In this document: one piece after another, positions 1-6,249 of the stretch | Layout of the letters: each line of letters begins with the position of its first letter | Position numbering within the stretch: the stretch's first letter is position 1 | Assembly (NCBI GenBank): GCA_002701145.1 | Contig: PAEE01000053.1 | Span: 5,456 to 14,497, forward strand | Reading direction: 5' to 3' | Length of the DNA: 9,042 nucleotides | DNA from: Methanobacteriota archaeon | GTDB taxonomy: Archaea > Thermoplasmatota > Poseidoniia > Poseidoniales > Poseidoniaceae | The notes under the pieces: generated by a model | Databases searched by the model: none | Told to the model about the DNA's origin: nothing | Seen by the model: only the letters and a program-made list of their open reading frames with translations | Made by a program: the position numbers and the translations under genes

Positions 1-404
1 TATTCAGAATACCAATTGAAAATACTGGTTTCCTAACCGCTGATGATGTAATTGTTTACTTAGAATCGGCTCAAGAAGGTACTGATTACTCCCAAAAGCA
101 GATCACAATCACAGTACCTGCTGCATCCACAGATGCAAATGGTGTAGTTGAGCCGGGTCAAGCATGGGCTGAGTTCCCGTATTCAGACATGCCGCCAGGT
201 ACTGCTTACCTAAAGGTCTCAGTGGAAGTTATTGGTACACCTATTAGTGACGAGATACCTGATGAAGATATTTCTTACAAGTTCTCTAACACTGCTGACG
301 GCGAGGAATCTAGCTTCTTGATGCCAGTTATCGTAATACTAACCATCTTGGTATTATTCGGTGGTTACAAGACTGCACGTAAGGGATCATCTGGTCGCTT
401 CTGA
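1..404 (+). CDS. C-terminal fragment of a membrane-anchored surface protein with a CARDB-like domain
   Basis: The frame beginning at base 3 is open from the left edge to the TGA at 402-404, giving 133 residues of a protein whose start lies outside the window. The Met codon at 189 is therefore internal. Residues 1-95 read as an extracellular beta-sandwich: the opening IPIENTG...TADDVIVYLES resembles the CARDB/adhesion pattern (V-x-N-x-G-x-x-x-A-x-x-V), and residues 60-75 (DMPPGTAYLKVSVEV) resemble its later strands. An acidic linker (DGEES, 99-103) leads into one hydrophobic helix at about 105-122. The protein then ends in a short basic tail (YKTARKGSSGRF), so the orientation should be N-out/C-in. 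The role is probably structural or adhesive at the cell envelope; no catalytic motif is visible. It is the first of three envelope-associated genes in a row on this strand. The CARDB call is by pattern only and the full architecture is unknown. Confidence 0.75.
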   Translation, partial: FRIPIENTGFLTADDVIVYLESAQEGTDYSQKQITITVPAASTDANGVVEPGQAWAEFPYSDMPPGTAYLKVSVEVIGTPISDEIPDEDISYKFSNTADGEESSFLMPVIVILTILVLFGGYKTARKGSSGRF

Positions 405-425
405 TACGCATACCTGCTTTGATAC

Positions 426-448
426 AACCCCTCACAAGGGTTAGTTTT
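426..448 (+). terminator. Weak hairpin plus short T-run after the left surface-protein gene
   Basis: AACCC (426-430) can pair with GGGTT (438-442) across a 7-base loop, followed by a short T-run at 445-448. It lies 22 bases past the stop of the left gene and 50 bases before the protease start, a sensible place for transcription to end. A five-pair stem and four Ts are weak evidence, and archaeal termination often depends on the T-run alone. Confidence 0.3.
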
Positions 449-499
449 GGAGTTGGAATAAGACATACGTTCAAGGGTTGAAGGCGATAGCGTTAGACT

Positions 500-1714
500 A
501 TGTGGGAGGGTGATGAACTCAAAGGAGTTGATTTCATTCCTGAGCCCACTGATTCGAGAATCTTATCGGCTGTTGACTCGTCCACCATCGGACATCAAGA
601 TGGTTGGCGTGGCGAGGTAATAGGTTGGGCTCCAGAGCCAGTCGTAGTGGTGTCACAGCCCAGGCGTAATATTCAGAAAATAGTTAGCGCAGGTGTTTTG
701 TTAATACTCGGCCTAGTCATTTGGGCAGCAGCAAGCCTTCTTGTTCTTGAAATACCACCTCCAAACTCTGAATGGGCATTCGAGGATTCAGGTGCAAGAG
801 CTTTGCAGGACACCGGTCTAACCGGAGAAGGAGTTCGTGTTTGTATGGTCGATACTGGAATCGATTTGTCACATCCTGATTTACAAAATGTCGATTTGGT
901 TTTCAAGGATTTTTTCTCAGGCTCAAGCCAAGCCACTGATCGTGGAACTCTTTCACATGGCACAATGATGGCTGGAATACTTGTTTCAGACGGCTATCTC
1001 AATGGTGTTGCTCCAGGAGTTACTCTAGGGATGGCTGCAGCATTGGGTGATGACGGTGAAGGGGGAAACAGCGGCGATGAATCCCTGGTTGCAAACGCTA
1101 TCGAATGGTGTTGGCGCACATTTGAAGCAGATATTATCTCATTATCATTGGGTGGCATTAGCGACCCTGACGCAACCCGCCAAGGCGATACAGCAAATGC
1201 AGTGGGACTTGCTTTAGCAAACGGGGTGTACGTTGTATCTGCGGCAGGTAATGATGGTGGTTCTGAAGATGATGGTAGAGTTGCGAGCCCCTCAAATGTG
1301 CGTGAAGTAATTTCAGTTGGTGCATTAGATGAGGATGGTAATGTTTGGAGTGGTTCGTCCCTTGGTTCACCCGAAGAGAATGATGGAGTCAATCGTTCTA
1401 ATCCACATCTCAAACCTGAAATCTCAGCACCAGGAGTGAATATAATTTCTACAGCTGCTGGTGATGAGTATTACTCTTCAACTGGGACTAGCGATGCTAC
1501 TGTGTTTGTTTCAGGTATACTCGCTTTGATACTGGAAGCAGAACCACAACTAATGAATGATCCAGATATTGATTGTATTGAGCAAGTAAAGACTGCTTTG
1601 ATGAACTCTGCACAACCCCTAGACTCGAGTCAAGAACACAATTCCCGATGGGGCTATGGCGCAATAGATGGCAAAGGTTGGTTGAGTGAAATACGCAGTT
1701 CTGTAGTATGCTGA
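500..1714 (+). CDS. Membrane-tethered subtilisin-like serine protease (peptidase S8)
   Basis: The 404-residue product is a subtilase, an extracellular endopeptidase hydrolysing peptide bonds with an Asp-His-Ser triad. Visible motifs in order are VDTGID (catalytic D118), HPDL (125-128), SHGT (H153), SLSLGG (214-219), AAGND (oxyanion N251) and GTSDATVFVSG (nucleophile S331). A closing WGYGAID (384-390) is usual for the fold. Residues 61-83 form one long hydrophobic helix preceded by PRRNIQK, so it should be a signal anchor with about 60 residues inside and the catalytic domain outside. Only about 25 residues separate the helix from the protease core, so no I9-type propeptide is present. The GTS motif is atypical, with Asp and Phe where GTSMATPHVAG has Met and His. 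ATG 500 is the first possible start in this frame (TAG at 494-496) but lacks a well-spaced Shine-Dalgarno site. The first 120 bases are also open in another frame, so the N-terminus is doubtful while the protease identity is firm. Substrate unknown; the neighbouring surface proteins are candidates. Confidence 0.92.
   Translation: MWEGDELKGVDFIPEPTDSRILSAVDSSTIGHQDGWRGEVIGWAPEPVVVVSQPRRNIQKIVSAGVLLILGLVIWAAASLLVLEIPPPNSEWAFEDSGARALQDTGLTGEGVRVCMVDTGIDLSHPDLQNVDLVFKDFFSGSSQATDRGTLSHGTMMAGILVSDGYLNGVAPGVTLGMAAALGDDGEGGNSGDESLVANAIEWCWRTFEADIISLSLGGISDPDATRQGDTANAVGLALANGVYVVSAAGNDGGSEDDGRVASPSNVREVISVGALDEDGNVWSGSSLGSPEENDGVNRSNPHLKPEISAPGVNIISTAAGDEYYSSTGTSDATVFVSGILALILEAEPQLMNDPDIDCIEQVKTALMNSAQPLDSSQEHNSRWGYGAIDGKGWLSEIRSSVVC
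513..620 (+). CDS. Candidate small ORF or alternative N-terminus overlapping the protease start
   Basis: An ATG at 513, preceded by a purine-rich GGGAGG at 504-509, opens a 35-codon frame ending in TAA at 618-620. It reads MNSKELISFL..., then LIRESYRLLTRPP, then MVGVAR. It overlaps the 5' end of the protease gene in a different frame. A one-base backward shift at the end would join MVGVAR to VIGWAPEP and continue into the protease, so this may be the true protease N-terminus separated by an indel or a programmed frameshift. It could also be a short leader peptide, or chance. The spacing from the purine run to the ATG is only 3 bases, which is short. Confidence 0.25.
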   Translation: MNSKELISFLSPLIRESYRLLTRPPSDIKMVGVAR

Positions 1715-1727
1715 ATCTTAGATTCGG
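1711..1727 (+). terminator. Hairpin spanning the protease stop codon
   Basis: CTGAATC (1711-1717) pairs with GATTCGG (1721-1727) across a 3-base TTA loop, giving seven pairs with one G-U. The protease TGA (1712-1714) is inside the stem. No T-run follows directly; the nearest is six Ts at 1794-1799. It may be a 3'-end stability element or part of a distributed terminator. Evidence is limited to the stem itself. Confidence 0.3.
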
Positions 1728-1770
1728 GTCACAGCAAAGCATTTTCACACCGCGCTAATAGCGATACTTT

Positions 1771-1860
1771 AGTCTAATATTGATATTATTATATTTTTTA
1801 CAGGTAAAATATGTGATATTATTGACCTTTTATGATACTATAGGGGTGTTTTGTATACCA
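1771..1860 (+). promoter_or_regulatory. AT-rich promoter region with two AATAT-N2/3-ATATT inverted repeats
   Basis: By hand count only 21 of these 90 bases are G or C, far below the flanking genes. TAATAT-TG-ATATTA (1775-1788) and AATAT-GTG-ATATT (1808-1820) are inverted repeats of the same half-site. They share the direct repeat TGATATTATT (1781-1790 and 1814-1823) and lie about 33 bp apart, close to three helical turns. A TATA-like stretch TTTTATGATA (1828-1837) lies downstream and would place a transcription start roughly 50 bases before the surface-protein ATG. The six-T run at 1794-1799 could also end the protease transcript. The promoter call rests on composition and position; regulator binding to the repeats is inference, and AT palindromes arise easily by chance in such DNA. 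Confidence 0.45.
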
Positions 1861-1897
1861 ATGTGTTAAGGTGGACTTGGCTGTGGGAGGCTTGTTA

Positions 1898-1902
1898 GAG
1901 GT
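1898..1902 (+). promoter_or_regulatory. Shine-Dalgarno site of the large surface protein
   Basis: GAGGT lies six bases before ATG 1909, matching the archaeal 16S rRNA tail. The residues that follow this ATG form a standard signal peptide, so the start choice is well supported. Confidence 0.65.
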
Positions 1903-1908
1903 ATTTCT

Positions 1909-4900
1909 ATGTCTAAAAATACACAAAAAAGTAAGAGTTTCGGCCTTGTCGGCATTTTCTTGATGTCTTTGTTCGTAGCTATGGTATCAACAGCACCAGT
2001 GGTGTCTGCAGTAAATGAAACCTCATCTGGAACCATAACTGGTACTGAAACTTGGACCGGCGTAATGAACCTAGATGGCGACTTATTGGTTGCTGGTGGT
2101 GCTAAACTGATAATCAATGCAGGAACCACAATCAATGTGCCAGCAGATAAGAATATCCAGATTCAGGGTTCAATCTGTGCTGGTGATTCATCTTGTGGTG
2201 CATCACAGGCGAGTACTGGCTCCCCAATCCGTTTCATCTGGGGTTCAGCTGCTGAACCAGTTGCAAACCAAACAGGACGCTGCTACGTCACTGGTGTCTA
2301 CAATCCTGACATGTCTTGTGGTTCTGGAATTTATCTAGCATCTACAATCGATCAGTCGCTAACAAGAATGAACCATGTTACTGTCGACAATGCATATGGA
2401 ATTCCAGTCGATATCGATGGACAAGGTAGTATCAAGTATGGTGCTATGATTTTTGACGGAGCAAGTCTAAGCGTTACTAATCCTACATTTACCAATGTAA
2501 ACACAACAAACGTGCTCGCATTTAACGGGGCATCTCCAACTCTAGACGGTGGAACATTTGCTGTGGGTATCGATGCGCAAGGCTACAATGGTGCTGCAAT
2601 ACAGGCATATGGCGCAGGTGCGGGTCTAGTGGTGATGCAAGTTCTGAACTCTGCATTCACAGGTGAAGAAACAGATTGTGGCACTCAAGGTGGAGGCCGC
2701 TCTGCAATTTACTTACAGGATTCTTTCGTTAACATGGATACAATTTCAATTTCTCAGAATTCATACGGTGCATTCTTGCGCTCGAGTAGTGGTTACTTGA
2801 CCAATTCAACAGTTACTACAAAGTGTAACGCTATCGACACCAACTCTCACCTTGTAACCAACGGACAGGCATACACTTTCGTAATCTCTGATAACACAAT
2901 CACACCGACCGATGGTGCAGGAATTACTGCATACGACGGCGCTATTGTTGTTGCAGAAAGAAATACAATTTCCGGTGCTGGAGAAGGTTCTGGAATGGGT
3001 ATTAGGTCATCGATGGTCACTGCAAATAATAACGTAATTGGGCCAATCGGTGGATGGAATGGACTTTGGATTTATGGCGAGTCCGATGTTTCTGCAGAAA
3101 ATAATACTATCTTGAATACTGCAAAAGAGCCTGTGCTAATTGGTGAGTATCATCATAAGGACCAGGGATGGAATGTTCCATCACCTACCAAAGCACGATT
3201 GTATTTTGCAAACAACGTAATCTCTAACAATTCAGGAACCTGTAATTCTGTATACATGTATGGCGGAGACTTCGCTTGTCCTGCATTCCACGTTTACATG
3301 TCATCTGCAACATTCATCGACAATACCGTCACCAACAATATGGGTGATGGATTTAGAATAAAGGGCGGAATTGTAAACGCTCAAGGGAACGATATTGAAG
3401 TCGGTGGATTTGCTGCAAATATCACACTTTACGACGATAATTATGGTAACAAGTATGGTTCAATAGCGTACTTCTCTGAAAACACGTATAGCAACGCAAG
3501 TCAGATCTACAATGTCACAGAATCCAGAGTTGCAGTTCAAAGTGAGTTCATGCCAGACCCAGGTGCGAATGAGATGTATCCAGTATCTCTTTCATGGCTG
3601 GGTGCGGAGTGTCCATGGGATACCGATGAGTGTATACAAGCTCCATTAACTGCTGAATGGCCTCCAAAATTCATGCCGCTTTCAATGGAAGTAAATCCAA
3701 ATGCAACAACATTCACTTACTCTGATATCCAGAACTTTGACCGCTCAAAGATTCATATTCAGAACCAAAATACTGCTTGGGGTGTCCAAGTTGAACAAGG
3801 TGAATTAGTACGTTATCAGGTAAAGGCTGACAATTCGCAGGTCTATGATGCACTGGTTACAATCAAGGATGCAAATGGTAAGCCTCTGTACAATATGACT
3901 ACGGATGCATATGGTTTCACCCCATGGGTGACCCTTCCTTCAAACTTCCACATCGATACCAACTGGAACCATTTGGCAACAGACCCTGGTGAAGACTCAT
4001 GTGGCGATGGCGCCGACAATGATGGTGACACACTGGTTGATGGACAAGACCCTGACTGCCAAAACGGCGGGCGTGAAATGCCAACCTATTCAGTCGACGC
4101 TAAGAAATTCGGTAAGGGAACTTCAGTTCATGATTTCACATTGACTGGTATGATTGATGAAGTAATAAATCTCGAAAACTTAGCACCACATGTCAATGTT
4201 GACCAGAACGATGGTACCTCTTTCGCTCGTACTATTTCCATGACTGGAAGTGCTTATGATGGAAATGTTGGACCATATTTCAATGACTACGATTCATGGC
4301 TAAAGCAATTTGGCGATATCAAAAAGGTCGAGATTCAACCACATGGAAGTCCTGACTGGTACCTTGCAACAGACACATCAGGTGCTAATGGAATAGTTAG
4401 TATGACCAATTGGCCATTCAAGTCATGGAGTTTCGATTGGGACATGGCAAATCACTTCGAAGAAGACGTTACATTCAGAGTCCGTTCATACGATGGATTG
4501 GATGAATCAATTGTTACAACTCGAGTTTTCAAACTAAATATCAACCCACCAACAATTATTCTAGAAGCTCCTCTTGACAGTTCTACACATGACGGTCAAG
4601 AAGTTCTCTTCACTGGAACTGCTTCTGATGATTACCAAGGAGTTCAGGGTAGCGATATCAGAGACATCTGGTTTAGTGTAACTGGACCTAACAACTATTC
4701 TGCAAACTATCCTGCAAATAGTGGTGGAGGTACGGTTTGGTCCGACTCATGGAACTTCTCTTCACTTCCTAGTGGGCAATACAGTTTCACAGTATGGGCA
4801 AGCGATGCAAATTATTGCCATGAGTCTGTAGACGTATGTACTCCTGAAGTTATTACAATCACTATTGATAATGATAACAGAGTTCCAATCATTCAGGTAA

Positions 4901-6195
4901 GTGAGCCACTTCCAATGGAAAGTGTACGTGCTGACAAAGAGACAATCATCAGTGGTGTTGCTCGAGATAATGATGGTCAAGTTACCAGAGTTGAAATTAC
5001 AGTAATTGACCTAGCAAGTGGAATCGAGTTAAACAGTGGACCAGATCCAATAACTTCTTTCCAACCTAATGGTGCTTGGATGACCTACTGGGATACAAGT
5101 AACTTGATTCACGACCAGCAATATGAGGTTCAAGTAAAGGCATACGATGGTGTTGATTATTCTTTAATCCAAACAGTGCGCATAGTAATCGATAACCCAA
5201 CCGATGCAGATAACATCGCTCCAACTTTCAACAAGGATGGATGGGTTGAGACAATTACAATCTTCTGTGATGAGAAATCTAGCGCTTTCGATAAGTGTGG
5301 CGAAGGTGCTGAAATAAACCTTCTAGATTACTTCAATGATTCAGATGGAGTCGGTCCAGAATCCAGTCACATGGTATTCGATATTTATGACGACCCTCAA
5401 ACGCTTCTTGATGATGATTATGCATACTATATCCGCATAACCCCTGATGGAAAGGCTATCTACAATCCAATGGATGCTATGTACCAAACATCTAGTGAGA
5501 TTTCAGATTGGTCTATGCAGGGGGTAATGTTTGAAGGAAGAGATATTCACGATTCAACTGCATTCTCATGGCAAGTCAACTTCATCGTAAAGGGAGTCAA
5601 ATTTACAGCTCAAAGAACAGACACAGGTTCAGTGACATTTGATGATTCAGCATTGTTCGAGGGAACTGGTCTTCCAGACTCCCAAGTCAAGGCTAGATTA
5701 GTGAGTGGAGATATTCAACTGAATTCTACTACTGTTCAAGCAGATGGAACTTGGTTCATGGAGATTTCATCATCTCAATTAGGAGATGATGGTGATTACC
5801 AAATTTACTTCGAACAAGACGGTCAGTCGATAGGTAAGGAAGACGGTTCAGATATCACCTTGAAGAGTGGCGAGCCAGTAGTATCAGGATTAGCCACATG
5901 GGTTTGGGCAGTTATCATCATAGTTGCTTTAGCAGTACTATTGGGTGTTGGAGCATTCTTCTTCTTAGAGTTTGAAGAATTTGATGATGAAGATCCAGAA
6001 GCGGCTATGGAGCAGCAAAAGGAAGAAGATCCTTATGCGTGGGCCAAAGCAAGAGCAGCGGAGCAGGCATTGAGTAATCAAGCACCTGCACCAGTTGCGG
6101 CAACTGTAGAGCAACCTCAGCATCCAGGTTGGATTTGGGACGCTCAATCTAACCAGTGGGTTGCAGATCCTAACTATCAGCCTCCACAGCAGTGA
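1909..6195 (+). CDS. Giant secreted surface protein: beta-helix, Ig-like domains, membrane anchor and cytoplasmic tail
   Basis: The product has 1428 residues and was not recognised as a named protein. Residues 1-34 are a signal peptide (basic start, hydrophobic 11-26, likely cut after VVSA). Residues 45-530 form a right-handed parallel beta-helix of the NosD/pectate-lyase type, seen in LIINAGTTI near the start and repeated NNTI, NNVI and DNTV turns. Residues 625-740 resemble a carboxypeptidase-regulatory-like domain with a Cys-bracketed Asp-rich loop (698-717) inserted. Three related Ig/cadherin-like domains follow at about 751-879, 880-988 and 990-1097; two contain a similar YDG-x-D segment. 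Next come a domain with a YFNDSDG motif (about 1100-1230) and a bacterial-Ig-like domain (about 1232-1320). A membrane helix at 1329-1353 precedes a 75-residue tail, acidic at first (EEFDDEDPE) and ending in PGWIWDAQSNQWV (1406-1418). All 16 cysteines lie outside. There are several N-x-S/T sequons, for example N36 and N299. No catalytic residues are evident, so adhesion, glycan binding or sensing are the likely roles. The regulator gene follows after 54 bases. Confidence 0.9.
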   Translation: MSKNTQKSKSFGLVGIFLMSLFVAMVSTAPVVSAVNETSSGTITGTETWTGVMNLDGDLLVAGGAKLIINAGTTINVPADKNIQIQGSICAGDSSCGASQASTGSPIRFIWGSAAEPVANQTGRCYVTGVYNPDMSCGSGIYLASTIDQSLTRMNHVTVDNAYGIPVDIDGQGSIKYGAMIFDGASLSVTNPTFTNVNTTNVLAFNGASPTLDGGTFAVGIDAQGYNGAAIQAYGAGAGLVVMQVLNSAFTGEETDCGTQGGGRSAIYLQDSFVNMDTISISQNSYGAFLRSSSGYLTNSTVTTKCNAIDTNSHLVTNGQAYTFVISDNTITPTDGAGITAYDGAIVVAERNTISGAGEGSGMGIRSSMVTANNNVIGPIGGWNGLWIYGESDVSAENNTILNTAKEPVLIGEYHHKDQGWNVPSPTKARLYFANNVISNNSGTCNSVYMYGGDFACPAFHVYMSSATFIDNTVTNNMGDGFRIKGGIVNAQGNDIEVGGFAANITLYDDNYGNKYGSIAYFSENTYSNASQIYNVTESRVAVQSEFMPDPGANEMYPVSLSWLGAECPWDTDECIQAPLTAEWPPKFMPLSMEVNPNATTFTYSDIQNFDRSKIHIQNQNTAWGVQVEQGELVRYQVKADNSQVYDALVTIKDANGKPLYNMTTDAYGFTPWVTLPSNFHIDTNWNHLATDPGEDSCGDGADNDGDTLVDGQDPDCQNGGREMPTYSVDAKKFGKGTSVHDFTLTGMIDEVINLENLAPHVNVDQNDGTSFARTISMTGSAYDGNVGPYFNDYDSWLKQFGDIKKVEIQPHGSPDWYLATDTSGANGIVSMTNWPFKSWSFDWDMANHFEEDVTFRVRSYDGLDESIVTTRVFKLNINPPTIILEAPLDSSTHDGQEVLFTGTASDDYQGVQGSDIRDIWFSVTGPNNYSANYPANSGGGTVWSDSWNFSSLPSGQYSFTVWASDANYCHESVDVCTPEVITITIDNDNRVPIIQVSEPLPMESVRADKETIISGVARDNDGQVTRVEITVIDLASGIELNSGPDPITSFQPNGAWMTYWDTSNLIHDQQYEVQVKAYDGVDYSLIQTVRIVIDNPTDADNIAPTFNKDGWVETITIFCDEKSSAFDKCGEGAEINLLDYFNDSDGVGPESSHMVFDIYDDPQTLLDDDYAYYIRITPDGKAIYNPMDAMYQTSSEISDWSMQGVMFEGRDIHDSTAFSWQVNFIVKGVKFTAQRTDTGSVTFDDSALFEGTGLPDSQVKARLVSGDIQLNSTTVQADGTWFMEISSSQLGDDGDYQIYFEQDGQSIGKEDGSDITLKSGEPVVSGLATWVWAVIIIVALAVLLGVGAFFFLEFEEFDDEDPEAAMEQQKEEDPYAWAKARAAEQALSNQAPAPVAATVEQPQHPGWIWDAQSNQWVADPNYQPPQQ
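4000..4059 (+). other. Cys-bracketed Asp-rich calcium-type loop within the surface protein
   Basis: Residues 698-717 run from Cys698 to Cys717 with Asp at 700, 703, 705, 707, 711, 714 and 716, in the pattern CGDG-x-DNDGD...VD...DPDC. This resembles the DNDGDG calcium-binding loops of EF-hand/thrombospondin-3-like repeats in many secreted bacterial proteins. Calcium binding and a Cys698-Cys717 disulfide are inferred from the pattern. Here the usual repeat appears as one copy inside another domain rather than as a tandem array. Confidence 0.6.
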
Positions 6196-6236
6196 ACCCT
6201 ACACGGGAATACACAACACTCTAAGAGGAGTAGAAC

Positions 6237-6242
6237 AGGAGA
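6237..6242 (+). promoter_or_regulatory. Shine-Dalgarno site of the STAND regulator
   Basis: AGGAGA ends seven bases before ATG 6250, a good match and spacing. A second purine run (AAGAGGAG, near 6223-6230) lies just upstream. The gap to the previous gene is only 54 bases with no convincing terminator; a CCC/GGG pairing at 6197-6207 is just three pairs. Co-transcription with the surface-protein gene is therefore likely. Confidence 0.65.
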
Positions 6243-6249
6243 ATAACTT

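Noticed and set aside
189..404. A 71-residue small membrane protein starting at Met 189
   Set aside because: The same frame is open upstream to the window edge with a coherent CARDB-like domain, so this Met is internal.
994..1413. 139-codon open frame on the minus strand inside the protease gene
   Set aside because: It lies wholly antisense to a gene with intact catalytic motifs, and its product is Ser/Pro/Thr-rich low complexity typical of a frame shadow.
1753..1763. CGCTA-A-TAGCG inverted repeat as an operator or terminator
   Set aside because: It is perfect but only five bases per arm with a one-base centre, which cannot form a good hairpin, and it is single copy. Too little to call.
2035..3500. 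NosD copper-insertion function for the beta-helix region
   Set aside because: Only the beta-helix fold is shared. No nos cluster genes are nearby, and the Ig-like domains and membrane anchor point to a surface protein.
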